Shown: positions 24,135 to 35,292 of the stretch, piece after piece
Position numbering within the stretch: position 1 is the stretch's first letter
Layout: the number at the start of each line of letters is the position of its first letter
The notes under the pieces: generated by a model
Database searches by the model: none
What the model saw: only the letters and a program-made list of their open reading frames with translations
Told to the model about the DNA's origin: nothing
Translations under genes and position numbers: made by a program
DNA from: Heracleum sosnowskyi
Lineage: Eukaryota > Streptophyta > Magnoliopsida > Apiales > Apiaceae
Assembly: GCA_030848705.1 (NCBI GenBank)
Contig: CM061238.1
Location: 79,508,685-79,572,684 of the forward strand
Direction of reading: 5' to 3'
Length of the DNA stretch: 64,000 nt

Positions 24135-26754
24135 ATGCAGAAATCAAACAGTATCAAGATCCCAGCTTTTGATAAAGAAAACTACAGCATTTGGAAAAGA
24201 AAGATCTTGTTGTTTATCAAAGCTGCGAATCCACTATACCCAGGTATTCTCGAGAATGGTCCTTTCATTCCAAGGAAGGAAATTGAAGCCACAACAGTAA
24301 ATGGTGAAGTCATTCCTGCACATTGGGTTCCCAAAGATCCCTCGGAAATTTTGGAACCTGAGAAGGAGAAGATGGTGCTGGATGATCACTTGCAACTCAT
24401 CTTGCTCGATTCTCTCACGTTGGATAAATCCATGTGTGGAAGTGTGATAAGCTGCACATCTGACAAGGAGATGTGGATCAGGTTAGCTTTACTATGTGAA
24501 GGAAGTGAAGAAGTTAAGGGCAACCAAAGGCAAATACTGATATCACAATATGAGGCATTCATGGCCAAGCCGGGTGAAGACTTAACTTCCATGTTTGAAA
24601 GGTTCAGTAAGCTCTTAACTGAACTACAAATACATGGCAAGTACTATGACAGAAAAGAATTGAATGTCAAGTTCCTGTTTACACTGCCTGATCACCTTGA
24701 ACACAAGACAACAACCATACGAGAAGGACGAGATCTCAACAGTATAACCTTTGAGACACTTTATGGCATTCTGAAATCCTATGAACTTGAACTCTTTCAA
24801 AAGAGAGCCATACATAGTGGAACAAGGAACAAGATGGCTAATATGTCAAGTGCCCTAGTAGCACATGTGCCAAGGATCACACAGCCAAGTGAAGTACTAC
24901 AAATCACACAATCAACCCCTGCACAATCCTTGAAGATAGAATAGGTTGTTGAAGATGATGAGAAAGTAGTACTGCAGCTCAAGGATGTGGAAGATGAAGA
25001 CTTTTACACAATGGAGGAACTGGAAAGCATGGACAATCCTTCTATGGCTTACATGGCCAAAAAGTTCAAGAACTTTAGGTTCAAGAAGGATAGGTCATAC
25101 AAGCCCCAAGGCCAAGCATCCAAAGTTCAACAAGGGAAGTTCATCAAAGGCTGCTGTGGGAAGTTCAACCAAAGGAGGATACAAGACTGGATTTGTGGAT
25201 AGGTCAAAATTCAAGTGTTACAACTGTGGTGAACCTGGTCATTTTGCTACTGAATGCAAAAGACCCAAACAGGTTCAGAGGTTTGAGAAAGGAACTGGTG
25301 GATACTCTAAGAAGAATCAAGGTAGAGCCTATGTGGCTGAAGGAAAGTGTTGGGATGAGACTGATGAAGAAGAAGAAGAAGAATATGTCAACCTAGCTCT
25401 CATGGCTAGCACTGATGAAGTAGCATCAACATCTTCAAGTCAGGTACCTTCACTTGTCTTACTTGATATGTCCACTGATGAGTATAAGAAAACCATTAAA
25501 GACTTAAGTGCTGAAATGTTCAATGTCTATACCAGCTTATCTGCTGCTAATGAGGAAATCACTAGGCTGAGTAAGCTAAATGAAACACTAAAGTCTGAAA
25601 ATGAATCTCTTGTTCTCAAAACCAGTTCACTAGACTCTTTAGCTCAGGAGAATGCTAGACTTAAAAATGAATTAAAATGTGCTAAAGAGGTTGAGGAATT
25701 CCTGAGGAATGAGATTGCTGAAAATGAATTCAAGATTAAGGCTTATAAAAACTCATCAAAGATAGTTCAGGATTACAATGATAAGCATACAGAAAATCAG
25801 ACAGTTGGTATAGGTTTTTCATATGGTAGAAGACCTGGAAAGGAAACTGTGATTCAAGATTGTTCTGGAAATGCTGTTGTCAAACCCACCATTCTCAAGA
25901 AGGTTAAAACTCCTATTTTCAAAGCTGCAGAAATTGAGTTTGATGAAGAAGCCATGCTCATCAAAAAAGAAATTCTTGATGAGGATGAAGGTGTTGACAG
26001 CACATCCAAGGATGGAAAGGATACTGTCACAATCCCCAAGACAATAAACTTACCAAGCAATCAGACAGTAAGTTCAAAAGATGCTGTCACAGTTGGCAAG
26101 ACAGTATCTTCCAAAGATGCTGTCAAGAATGTTTCCAAGATAGTAACTTCCAAACCTTCTGTCAAGACAGTTGGAATAAAAGGTATTGTCAAGGAAAGTT
26201 CGACAGCAACTTCTGAACACACTGTCAATCCAGTAACTCCCAAGTCTAAGAATAGGAATGGTAAGGTAGGTGTCAATAAAGGAAATAGATACACTAATGT
26301 TGGAGGTGCTTCTAGGAAACTATGCAATAACTGTGGATCTTCACATCATTTAACACATGTTTGTAACAAACCAATTGAGGATAAGATCAATGCTACTGAG
26401 CTCAATGGTAACTTACACAGAACCCCCCTTATGCATAGAACTATGAGTGTCTGTAATAACATTGAATGTATGCCATGCAAGATCACTGCCATGAGTACAT
26501 GCTTTAACTTACCTATTCTCACTACTGAAAAATGTTCATACATGCACACTGTTGAGACTTCTGAGCCTGCTGGCAACAACAAAAAGGCTTCATCTACTAA
26601 GAAAAGGATCAAGTCCAATTCTAAACCTAAGTGGGTGAAAAGAGAAGTCAAACAGGAGGTTTTTGATGATGCTTGTGATTTTATGACTGGAAGAAACTCA
26701 GGAGACACTAAAAATGCAGGACCCAACAGGGATTGGGTACCATTTGCAACTTAA
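24135..26754 (+). pseudogene. Sire-B gag (stop and frameshift)
   Basis: The copia gag core (UBN2-type; KIPAFDKENYSIWKRKILLF, PGILENGPFIP, then FERFSKLLTELQIHG and KFLFTLPDHLEHK) runs from 24135 to a TAG at 24942-24944. The frame continues past it, shifts at about 25100-25140, and reaches a CCHC zinc knuckle CYNCGEPGHFATEC at about 25219. A coiled-coil segment, repeats of DAV/DTV encoded by the CTGTCA motif (26040-26240) and a second knuckle-like CNNCGSSHHLTHVC follow. The terminal stop at 26752-26754 is followed by pol in the same frame. The protein would form the virus-like particle core. Confidence 0.85.
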
Positions 26755-26766
26755 ACACATTCTGTT

Positions 26767-29700
26767 TTGCAGGGCAAGAAGAAAGATCAAGTCATGTGGA
26801 TCATTGACAGTGGTTGCTCAAGACACATGACAGGTGATAAAGCCCTGCTATCACACTATGTAGAGAAAGCTAGCCCAATCATAACCTTTGGAGACAACAA
26901 CAAGGGTTACACAGTGGGATATGGCTGTCTGGAAATTGGAAATGTTGTCATTGAAGACATAGCTCTTGTGGATGGATTGAAGCACAATCTACTCAGTGTC
27001 AGCCAATTCAGTGACAGGGGATTCAAGGTTGATTTTGATATGATGATGTGTAACATCTATGACAAGAAGGATGGGAGCCTCTCTTTAAAAGGGGTCAGAA
27101 AAGGAAGCTTGTTTGTTGCTGACTTAAACTCAACAAAGAAGGATAAAGTTTACTGTTTTTACAGTAAAGCAACTGTTGGTGACAGTATGCTTTGGCACAG
27201 GAAGCTCTCACATCTCAACTTCAAGACAATGAATATTTTGATGAAGAAAGAGTTAGTGAGAGGTTTGCCCCAACAGGAATTCTGTCAAGAAGGACTGTGT
27301 GAAGATTGTCAAATGGGCAAACTAAGGAGAGTTGTGCACAAGTCCAAGCAAATGAACACCAACATAGAAGCACTCAAGTTGATTCACATGGATCTCTTTG
27401 GTCCAGTCAATGTACCATCTATGGCCAAAAAGAGATATGTCTTAGTAATGGTGGATGATTACTCAAGGTACACTTGGGTGAAATTTCTTGAATCCAAAGA
27501 TGAAGTTGCTCAAGTTATTATTGATCAAGTCAGAGTTCTTGATAGAACTCCAAACTCAAAAGTCCAAATCTTGAGGAGTGACAATGGTACAGAATTCAGA
27601 AATGCCACACTCGGAAATTTCTGTAAAGATGAAGGAGTTGTACAACAATTCTCTGCTGCAAGGACTCCACAGCAGAATGGAGTTGTAGAAAGAAAGAACA
27701 GGACTCTCATTGAAGCAGCTAGAACTATGTTGCATGATGCCAAACTGCCAACATATTTCTGGGCTGAAACTATCAACACAGCTTGTTATACTCAAAACAG
27801 AACCATGATTAACAAAACTCATGCAAGTACACCTTACTGTCTGCTAACTGGGAAGAAACCTACTGTCAAATACTTTCATGTGTTTGGGAGCAAATGCTTT
27901 ATGATGAAGGATAACCATGAGAAAAAAGGAAAATTTGACACCAAGGCATTTGAAGGACTATTCATGGGTTACAGCACAGAAAGGACTGCCTACAGAGTTT
28001 ATGTTATGGAACACAGGATTATTGAAGAAAGTGTTAATGTCACATTTGATGAAACCAAGTTTCCAGGACTGCATGAAGAAGGAAAGATGCAGACATTCAG
28101 ATTTGAGAATCAAGGATACTTGGAAGCTGAGGAAATTGTTGATGAAGAACCTAGCTTCACTCAAACTGTTGAAGTTGAAAAAGATACTGTCAATACCATT
28201 ACTATCAACCAAACTCCAGCTCAGTCACAGACCATAACTTCTAACATTCATAACAGTAATGACTCTGGAGACAATGAAGAACATGGTGAAGACAATGGAA
28301 TTGATGAGCATTCAACTCAACAAACTGAAGCAACTGTTCCTGTACAATCAAGTAGCTTGCCCAGAATCACCAAGTGGAACAAGGATCACACAAATGACCT
28401 TATCATTGGTGACCCTACTTCTGGAGTAAGGACAAGGAACAAAGTCTCTGCTGACAGCATGTTTTCATGCTTCCTGTCTCAAATGGAACCCAAAACATCT
28501 GATGAAGCATTGTTGGATTCTGACTGGGTGATAGCCATGCAAGAAGAGCTAAATCAGTTTGAAAGAAACAATGTATGGAAGTTGGTTCCAAGACCTAAGG
28601 GAAAGTCAGTCATTGAGACCAAATGAGTTTTCAGAAACAAGGTTGATGAAAATGGATCAGTGACAAGAAACAAAGCAAGGCTAGTGGCTAAAGGTTACTG
28701 TCAACAGGAAGGAATAGATTATGATGAGACATTTGATCCTGTTTCAAGACTTGAAGATATAAGAATCTTTCTAGCTTATGCTGTACACTGCAACTTCAAA
28801 GTATTTCAGATGGATGTCAAAAGTGCCTTCCTAAATGGAGAATTGGAAGAAGAAGTGTATGTTGAACAGCCACCAGGGTTTGAGGATGCTGAAATGTATG
28901 ATTTTGTGTACAAACTCTTCAAGGCTTTGTATGGACTAAAGCAAGCACCCAGGGCTTGGTATGACACACTTTCCACTTTTCTTTTGGAAAATCAGTTTAC
29001 TAGAGGAGTTGTGGACAAGACACTTTTCTACAAACATCATGGCAAGGACATCATTCTGGTACAAATCTATGTGGATGACATCATTTTTGGTTCTACAAAT
29101 GAGAAGCTGTGTGAGAATTTTTCCTCTCTCATGAGTAACAAATATGAGATGAGTATGATGGGAGAATTGTCATTCTTTCTGGGATTACAAATTCTTCAAC
29201 AACCTGATGGAATCTTCATTTGTCAAGCTAAATACATCAAGTAACTTCTCAGAAAGTTCAACTTGGAAGATTCATCACCTGCAAAGACACCAATGTCCAC
29301 ATCAACTAGTCTGGATCTTGACCCTAAAGGAAAGAAAGTTGCCTCAAGCACCTATAGAGGCATGGTAAGATCTCTCCTATACCTAACTACTAGCAGACCT
29401 GACATCATGTTTGCTACATGTCTCTGTGCAAGGTTTCAAAGTGATCTGAAAGAGTCACACTTAGTAGCCATCAAGAGAATCTTTAGATACCTAAAAGGCA
29501 CTCCTAACCTAGGCCTTTGGTATCCTAAGAACACTGGATTTGATCTAATTGGTTACTCAGACTCAGACTATGCTGGATGCAAGATTGACAGAAAGAGTAC
29601 TACTGGTAGTTGTCAATTTCTTGGTGGAAGATTGGTCTCATGGTTTAGAAAGAAGTAGCATTCAGTTTCTATCTCAACTGCTGAAGCTGAATATATTGCT

Positions 29701-30015
29701 GCATGCAGTTGCTGTGCACAAATCCTATGGATGAAGAATCAACTTCTGGATTATGGTCTAGTGTTAAGAGACATTCCTATTTATTGTGACAACACTAGTG
29801 CCATAGCCATTTCAGACAATCCAGTTCAACACTCTAGGACAAAGCACATTGATATAAGACATCACTTTATCAGAGAGCATGTTGAACAAGGAACTGTGAA
29901 GCTGATCTATGTCCCAACTGACAAGCAACTTGCTGACATCTTCACTAAGCCATTGGATGAAGCAACCTTCAACAGGTTGGTAAGTGAATTGGGAATGCTG
30001 AATCTGGCATGTTGA
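26767..30015 (+). pseudogene. Sire-B pol (three in-frame stops)
   Basis: One frame encodes protease (WIIDSGCSRHMTG), GAG-pre-integrase zinc HHCC (WHRKLSHLN, CEDCQMGK), integrase DDE core (HMDLFGP, SDNGTEF, NGVVERKN), RT (FQMDVKSAFLNGELEEE, YVDDIIFGS) and RNase H (GYSDSDYAGC, TAEAEYIA, YCDNTSAIAI), ending at 30013-30015. Stops at 28624-28626, 29242-29244 and 29656-29658 are the only breaks. The frame opens with TTG CAG rather than ATG, next to a splice-acceptor-like TTTTGCAG/GG. Confidence 0.92.
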
Positions 30016-30367
30016 TTCACTAAGTTTTCTAAATTTCCAATTTTGTTTGAAGCTCATGACAGCACCTTCAAACCTGCTGTCAAGTGAAGTTACTGTCTAC
30101 TTGGTCTATGTCTGTTATGTGACAGCATGTATTGATTTGACTATTCATGTCTGTATTCCGTGCCAGTCTCATACTTTTAGACTCTGTATGACATTAATGT
30201 GGTTATTTGTTTAGTTTGAGAGATAAATATCTGTTTCATTGGACTTTCACACTCTTTGCATTAATCTGTAGGATTAAAGGAGGACACGACCATTAATTAC
30301 TTTTGTGGTAGTTGTATGGGTACTCTAACTGTTGACCATTAGACTTTAATCCTTAGACGGTTTTGCC

Positions 30368-30374
30368 TATAAAT
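30368..30374 (+). promoter_or_regulatory. TATA box upstream of the small Sire-B ORF
   Basis: TATAAAT lies 45-51 bases before the ATG at 30419, in the sequence GCCTATAAATTAACC. The spacing would allow transcription to start just before the ORF. This is a sequence match only; no expression evidence exists here. Confidence 0.4.
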
Positions 30375-30418
30375 TAACCTTAGGTTTCACCAGTCTGCTC
30401 TCAATTTTAAAGTAAATT

Positions 30419-30679
30419 ATGGAAAACAAAGTAGGAATAGAGTACAGGCCAAAAGTCTCATGTGATTCTCCTCTCAACGAAGAAGTGGAAGCCCTGTTTG
30501 ATGAACTTGATGACCTGCTTCATGAGGAAAATGAACAGTCTCAAGCCCTTCAAGCACAGGAAGAAGAAAAATGGAAGATTCAAGAGGAAGAGCTTCAGGC
30601 ACTTCTCAAGGAAGAAGGTTGCACAGAAGAGGAGATTAGGAAAGAACTTTTAGAATTAGTTGATAAAATCATAAACTGA
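30419..30679 (+). CDS. Small acidic coiled-coil ORF of Sire-B, unknown function
   Basis: 86 codons, intact, starting MENKVGIEYRPK. It is rich in Glu, Leu and Gln (EEVEALFDELDDLLHEENEQ; EEEIRKELLELVDKI) with heptad-like spacing, so a short acidic coiled coil is likely. It stands alone between pol and the envelope-like ORF. No counterpart was seen in the matching spacers of Sire-A or Sire-C. A TATA box precedes it. It may be a real accessory protein of this family or a chance ORF. It has survived intact while gag, pol and envelope all carry breaks, which is weak support for reality given its shortness. Confidence 0.45.
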   Translation: MENKVGIEYRPKVSCDSPLNEEVEALFDELDDLLHEENEQSQALQAQEEEKWKIQEEELQALLKEEGCTEEEIRKELLELVDKIIN

Positions 30680-33054
30680 TGTACTCAATGCTATATTTAA
30701 ATGATTTTATTAATGAAAATAAAACTTCTTGTTGTTGTGTTTATTGAGTTTTATTTCGTCTGTGTTAATTGCATAGTATCTGTGTTCAAAAGATTAAATT
30801 GCTAAATCCATACTCTGTTAATTTTAGGTTAAGTTTATGAATAAAGCATTCTGGTAAGTTCATGACAGAAACAATTCCCCAACTAAGTTGCTGTCATTAA
30901 GAAGGATACTGTCCTGTGTCTCTTGACAGCAAACTTCTTGACATCAGGGAAAGACTTTCTGTCAAGACTTTTACAGAATACTGTCATTCAGATGCTTAAC
31001 GGTGACATCATGTTTTTGCTCAATAGTTGCTGTCGCGCAAAACCTACTGTCACCACCGCTTATTACTGACAGATTGTTTCTAGTGCACAGGTTATTGTCA
31101 CGAATAGTGGACCGTTGAAATTGGGTATTCATCCCACGTTTGACAGTGAATAACGTGCAGTAACTCACGTGTTATGTGAGAGGGTTAAGACACGTTCTTT
31201 AATTCCACTTTTTGTGCATAAACGTTTGAGCTACCCTTTTTATTCCCCAGTTACTCAGACATATCATTCTCATCAAACTCAAGGCAAATTACTTTTCGTC
31301 AAACAAAAAGCTACTTTCTTACTTTCTTCTTTTCTTGAATCTCCATGGCCCCCAAACAGACTCTCTCTCAAACAAACTTTGCCGGCATCCTTTACCCAAA
31401 TGATGCTGGTGAAGGTTTCAAAGGACTAGTGTTTTTCTTGAACAAGTCCTATCTTGGTTCTGCTATTACCTCAACACCCATTCTCGACTTAGACAGACTT
31501 GAGGCATTTTGGCAAACTGTTGTTGCTCAAACAGAGGGTGAAAACCCATCTATTCGATTCACAATCAATGGGCAACACTACATTCTTACAGCTGAGGTCA
31601 TCAACACTGCTCTTGGAATTACACTTCAAGAAGGCCAAAATTTTGCTGAACTTGCTAATGATGACACTCTTAAGAAGCTCTTCTTGAAGATTGGGTATGC
31701 AGGCTGTAACACCCCCATCTATATCTAAATGAGGAGCTACTTATTAAACTATAAACCTGTAAACAGAGCACTAAAATAATCTCTAAATAATAATTAAATA
31801 GTCTAATTATCTCGAAAATAATATTAAACCTCCAAAACAGTTCAAAGTAATAAATACGAAAACCGAAATCTCTAAAATGATATTCAAGTCTAAATAACAA
31901 TAGAAATCTGCAAATCCTAATCAATGAAATAGGGTGGCTCTCCATCACACAGTCCCAGATCCCCCTAAGCACCTGCCAGAAAAAGAATACGGCATGAGCC
32001 AATTGCCCAGTACGAATTTGGAATACAGTTTATAAAACAGAAAACAGATATTCATAATTGGCAGTTTATAACAAAACATTTATTTAAAAAAAATAATTAT
32101 GGCTGAAGCAACGAGGGGTTAGGATATTTCATACCGAGATCAGAACAGAACAGATACAAATACACACATCATAGGGTACCTAATGTGTGCAACAAATCGG
32201 ATAACGTGTACGACATATACAACGTCACCGTCAAATCAAATCACAAATCACAAATCATAAACTCTGGGTGCACCCACGTATCCTGAAACAAATATCAAAT
32301 GCGCAAAAGCTCACCTCCTGAGCTATCAGAACAGAAGGATACGTCATGACCAATCACACTGACATGGAAGTGTCATGTCACTGGTGCCGCAATGACATGG
32401 CTGTAGTACCCCTACAGCTGGTTAACTCGGTATACCCTATATCACTAAGGGTTCAAATAACAATTTCCGCAAAACTTTAAAAATCACATAAACAGATATT
32501 TTCAATATTTCCAACAGATATGAAACATACGAAATTCTAGAAAATGTCAGAAACAGATATTTAAATATTTCGAAACAGATTTAAAAACACTTTTCAAAGT
32601 CAAAATAATTTAAAATAAAACGAATAGATTTGAGGTCAAAACGAATTTAATTTAAATATTTCTAAGAGGAGTAGCGTTGAATAAAAGAGGAGAGGATCCG
32701 TACCTCGAAAATAGCAACTAAGGATACTAACAAAATCCGCAAACGATCCGCTAAACTCTCGACCCCCGATCTAAATTAAAAAATACAATTTATTATTAAC
32801 ACACATTTTACTTATATTAATCAGTTTATTTATTAACACATTTATATACAAACCATTAAACCTAGTCACGCAGTTGTGGTCTAATAATAATAATACTGGC
32901 ATTGTAACTTGAACACCAACATTGAATACTACCAATTGTGAATACCAGAGATGTTCCCTGAGTTTGTTTTAAATTAAGTACTAATTAACACGCATGGCCA
33001 CAATTATATATATAAAAAAAATCAATATTAATAATGATGTTTAGAACATGTATC

Positions 33055-34633
33055 TGAAAGACGTATGTCCTAAATCCAATCATGGATGATGAGTTAGGAG
33101 ATACTTTGTTCAATCTGATTCAAGTTTGTTTAATTTAATAAAATGGTAATATGTTTTATAACGGGCTTTATCTATTTAAAGTGTTTAAATTAGATGATCC
33201 ATAGTTTAGAGTAAAGCTTTAATGGATTATGATGAGATCATTATAATGAGACCTTAAAGATGAGAACTCTAAACTTAAATAGTTCCTGGTCGTAGGATAA
33301 TTAATTGGTAGTTAATTAATCCGCAAAGATCGGTACATACTATGCTTGCTTCACTATGAAGGATGTCTGTTCTCATAGGCATTTGTGTGGTGACACTATA
33401 GCTAGTATGTAGGTGCTTATTAGGAATAAGTTCACTGAACATGACTCGATCAGTTGAACAACTAATGGAGTTCACTCATGTGTCAGTAGTTGTTCATATA
33501 GTGATGGTTGTACAAGTGTCCTTTGACTTGAGATCATCATAGTCATCTTGTGTACACTGAACTATACTTTGGTTTAGCTCTTAATCTCGAGGGACAATAA
33601 TTAGTGCTCTTCTGGGTATAGGAATTTGTGCACGAAGATAGTGAATGATCAATAAAGGATCTGCCCCTTCCAGTGAAGGAAGAGAATGTCCTATGTTATT
33701 CCATTTATGCTAGTTCAGGAACCTCTGGCCAGAGTGAATGAAATTAGAAAGAAGTTTCTAATTTGCATTAATCGGAACTAGACATAGTGAATAGGAAAGC
33801 ATATGATTAAATTAGATATGCTTGACACGAGATCCATGCCTTGTATTTAATCGGGATATTGTAGGGTAGAAGGAATTGATTGTACTGTAACTAGTCACTG
33901 ACAGGTTCTTGGTATTCTAAGCAGTGAATTCATATTATCCGGATAGTCGTGATATGTTGAGAAGCATCACTCACGATGTAGAATAAATATAATTAATCAG
34001 TTAATTATATTTAATGAATTATTAGAATTCATATAAATAATAAATAAAAGTTTATTATTATTTATTTCTACTACCGGCTTAATATTGAACCTACAGGGTC
34101 ACACCATAAAAGATTAATTTATTGATGAAGGTATTTTGAGAGAGCAAGTTATTTTCTAAATAGTTTAGAAAAAGAAATAATGATTAAAATAGTTTTAATT
34201 ATTATTAAAGCATTTTATAAGATAAAGTGTGGGGTTAATATATATATATAAAGATATATTAAAAAACCCTAGGAGAGCCCTATAAATAGAATGAGATAGT
34301 TCATTCTAAATGACTAGAGTTTTTGTGAAAACCTAGTTGCCACCCTCTTCTTCTTCTTCATCTCTCTCTCTCTCAAAAGAAGAAAAACTCCATTTTTATA
34401 AAAGCTTAGTTTTATAAAAAAGCTTCATCGAAGGATTATTCTTGGTGGATACCGGTAGAGTGCTTCACACTCTGAGGAGCAACTGCTAGAATTCATTTTA
34501 TAAAGCTTCGATTTTCAAGGTATGGTTACGATTACCCTCGATCTAGATTTTATATGTTTTTCTATATGTGCGATACATGGTTTTTACGGAATAATTGTTA
34601 TATCACGCTTCCGCTCATCCGTAAATTCCTTCA
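33055..34633 (+). mobile_element. Solo LTR (1579 bp) within the gypsy LTR
   Basis: TGAAAGACG...AATTCCTTCA flanked by GTATC at 33050-33054 and 34634-34638. The intact right LTR (41550-41560) shows the empty site with a single GTATC. A plus-strand TATA box TATAAATA lies at 34281-34288, about 350 bp before the end. Structure and length suggest a copia-type LTR. No internal coding region is present. It is the youngest insertion that can be ordered here. Confidence 0.92.
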
Positions 34634-35184
34634 GTATCAACATAGCTTTTGATATGGTACATAGTTACATTTAACAATTAAAGTAACACTTGAATTCTAA
34701 CCCCGTGACTAGACATAGGACATATTATTAATATAGGAAAACAAGTACTTATGTGTACACCTCAAACATATATTTATACTATAATAATCATAGTTTTAAC
34801 TTGTGCAACACCAGATCACAAAACACACCGCATACAGAATTAACTCAATATTTTAATACAAGTATTTAGACTGCACTTAAATAAGGGACTGTAACTTTCT
34901 ACCTCACTGGTTTAATGCTTTGTAAAAAAAAACACCCTTTTATTTTCCTGTTGCAGCTCTTCTGGACTCTGTTTTTCCTCAATATCTCGCAGCCTCTCTC
35001 CACTCTAGGGTTTTATTAAAAGATAACGTGTGTCTTTAGACTATAGAATAGGTGTATATAAATACGCCTAATTATCCTACAATGATTAAAACTATAATTA
35101 TTAGCAAAACACTGTTATCACTCCTTTTTTTTATTAATAAATATACTTAATCACCTATTCTTTTTCTAATCACAATTCGAATCA

Positions 35185-35255
<71 letters not shown>
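35185..35255. repeat. (ATT)n microsatellite
   Basis: A run of ATT/TTA triplets inside the gypsy LTR. The matching tract in the other LTR (about 42102-42146) is shorter by several repeats, showing slippage since insertion. Confidence 0.95.
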
Positions 35256-35257
<2 letters not shown>

Positions 35258-35277
35258 TAAAATTCATGTATATTACA

Positions 35278-35292
35278 TATATACCCCCTTAA
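35278..35292 (-). promoter_or_regulatory. Tekay-like polypurine tract
   Basis: On the minus strand AAGGGGGTATATA directly precedes the 3' LTR. The purine run AAGGGGG is the expected plus-strand primer site and overlaps the end of pol. Confidence 0.7.

Larger units (their letters stand above)
30016..31344 (+). other. Sire-B pol-to-envelope spacer with CTGTCA motif cluster
   Basis: Apart from an 86-codon ORF this is non-coding. It holds about seventeen GACAG/CTGTC copies, in two clusters (30055-30125 and 30860-31150). A TATA box precedes the small ORF. The envelope-like ORF starts at 31345. Confidence 0.75.
31705..35277 (-). repeat. Tekay-like 3' LTR (contains a solo LTR)
   Basis: The left copy of the LTR. 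It matches the right LTR almost base for base except for the 1579-bp insert at 33055-34633 plus its 5-bp duplication, and a longer ATT microsatellite at about 35185-35255. Confidence 0.92.
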
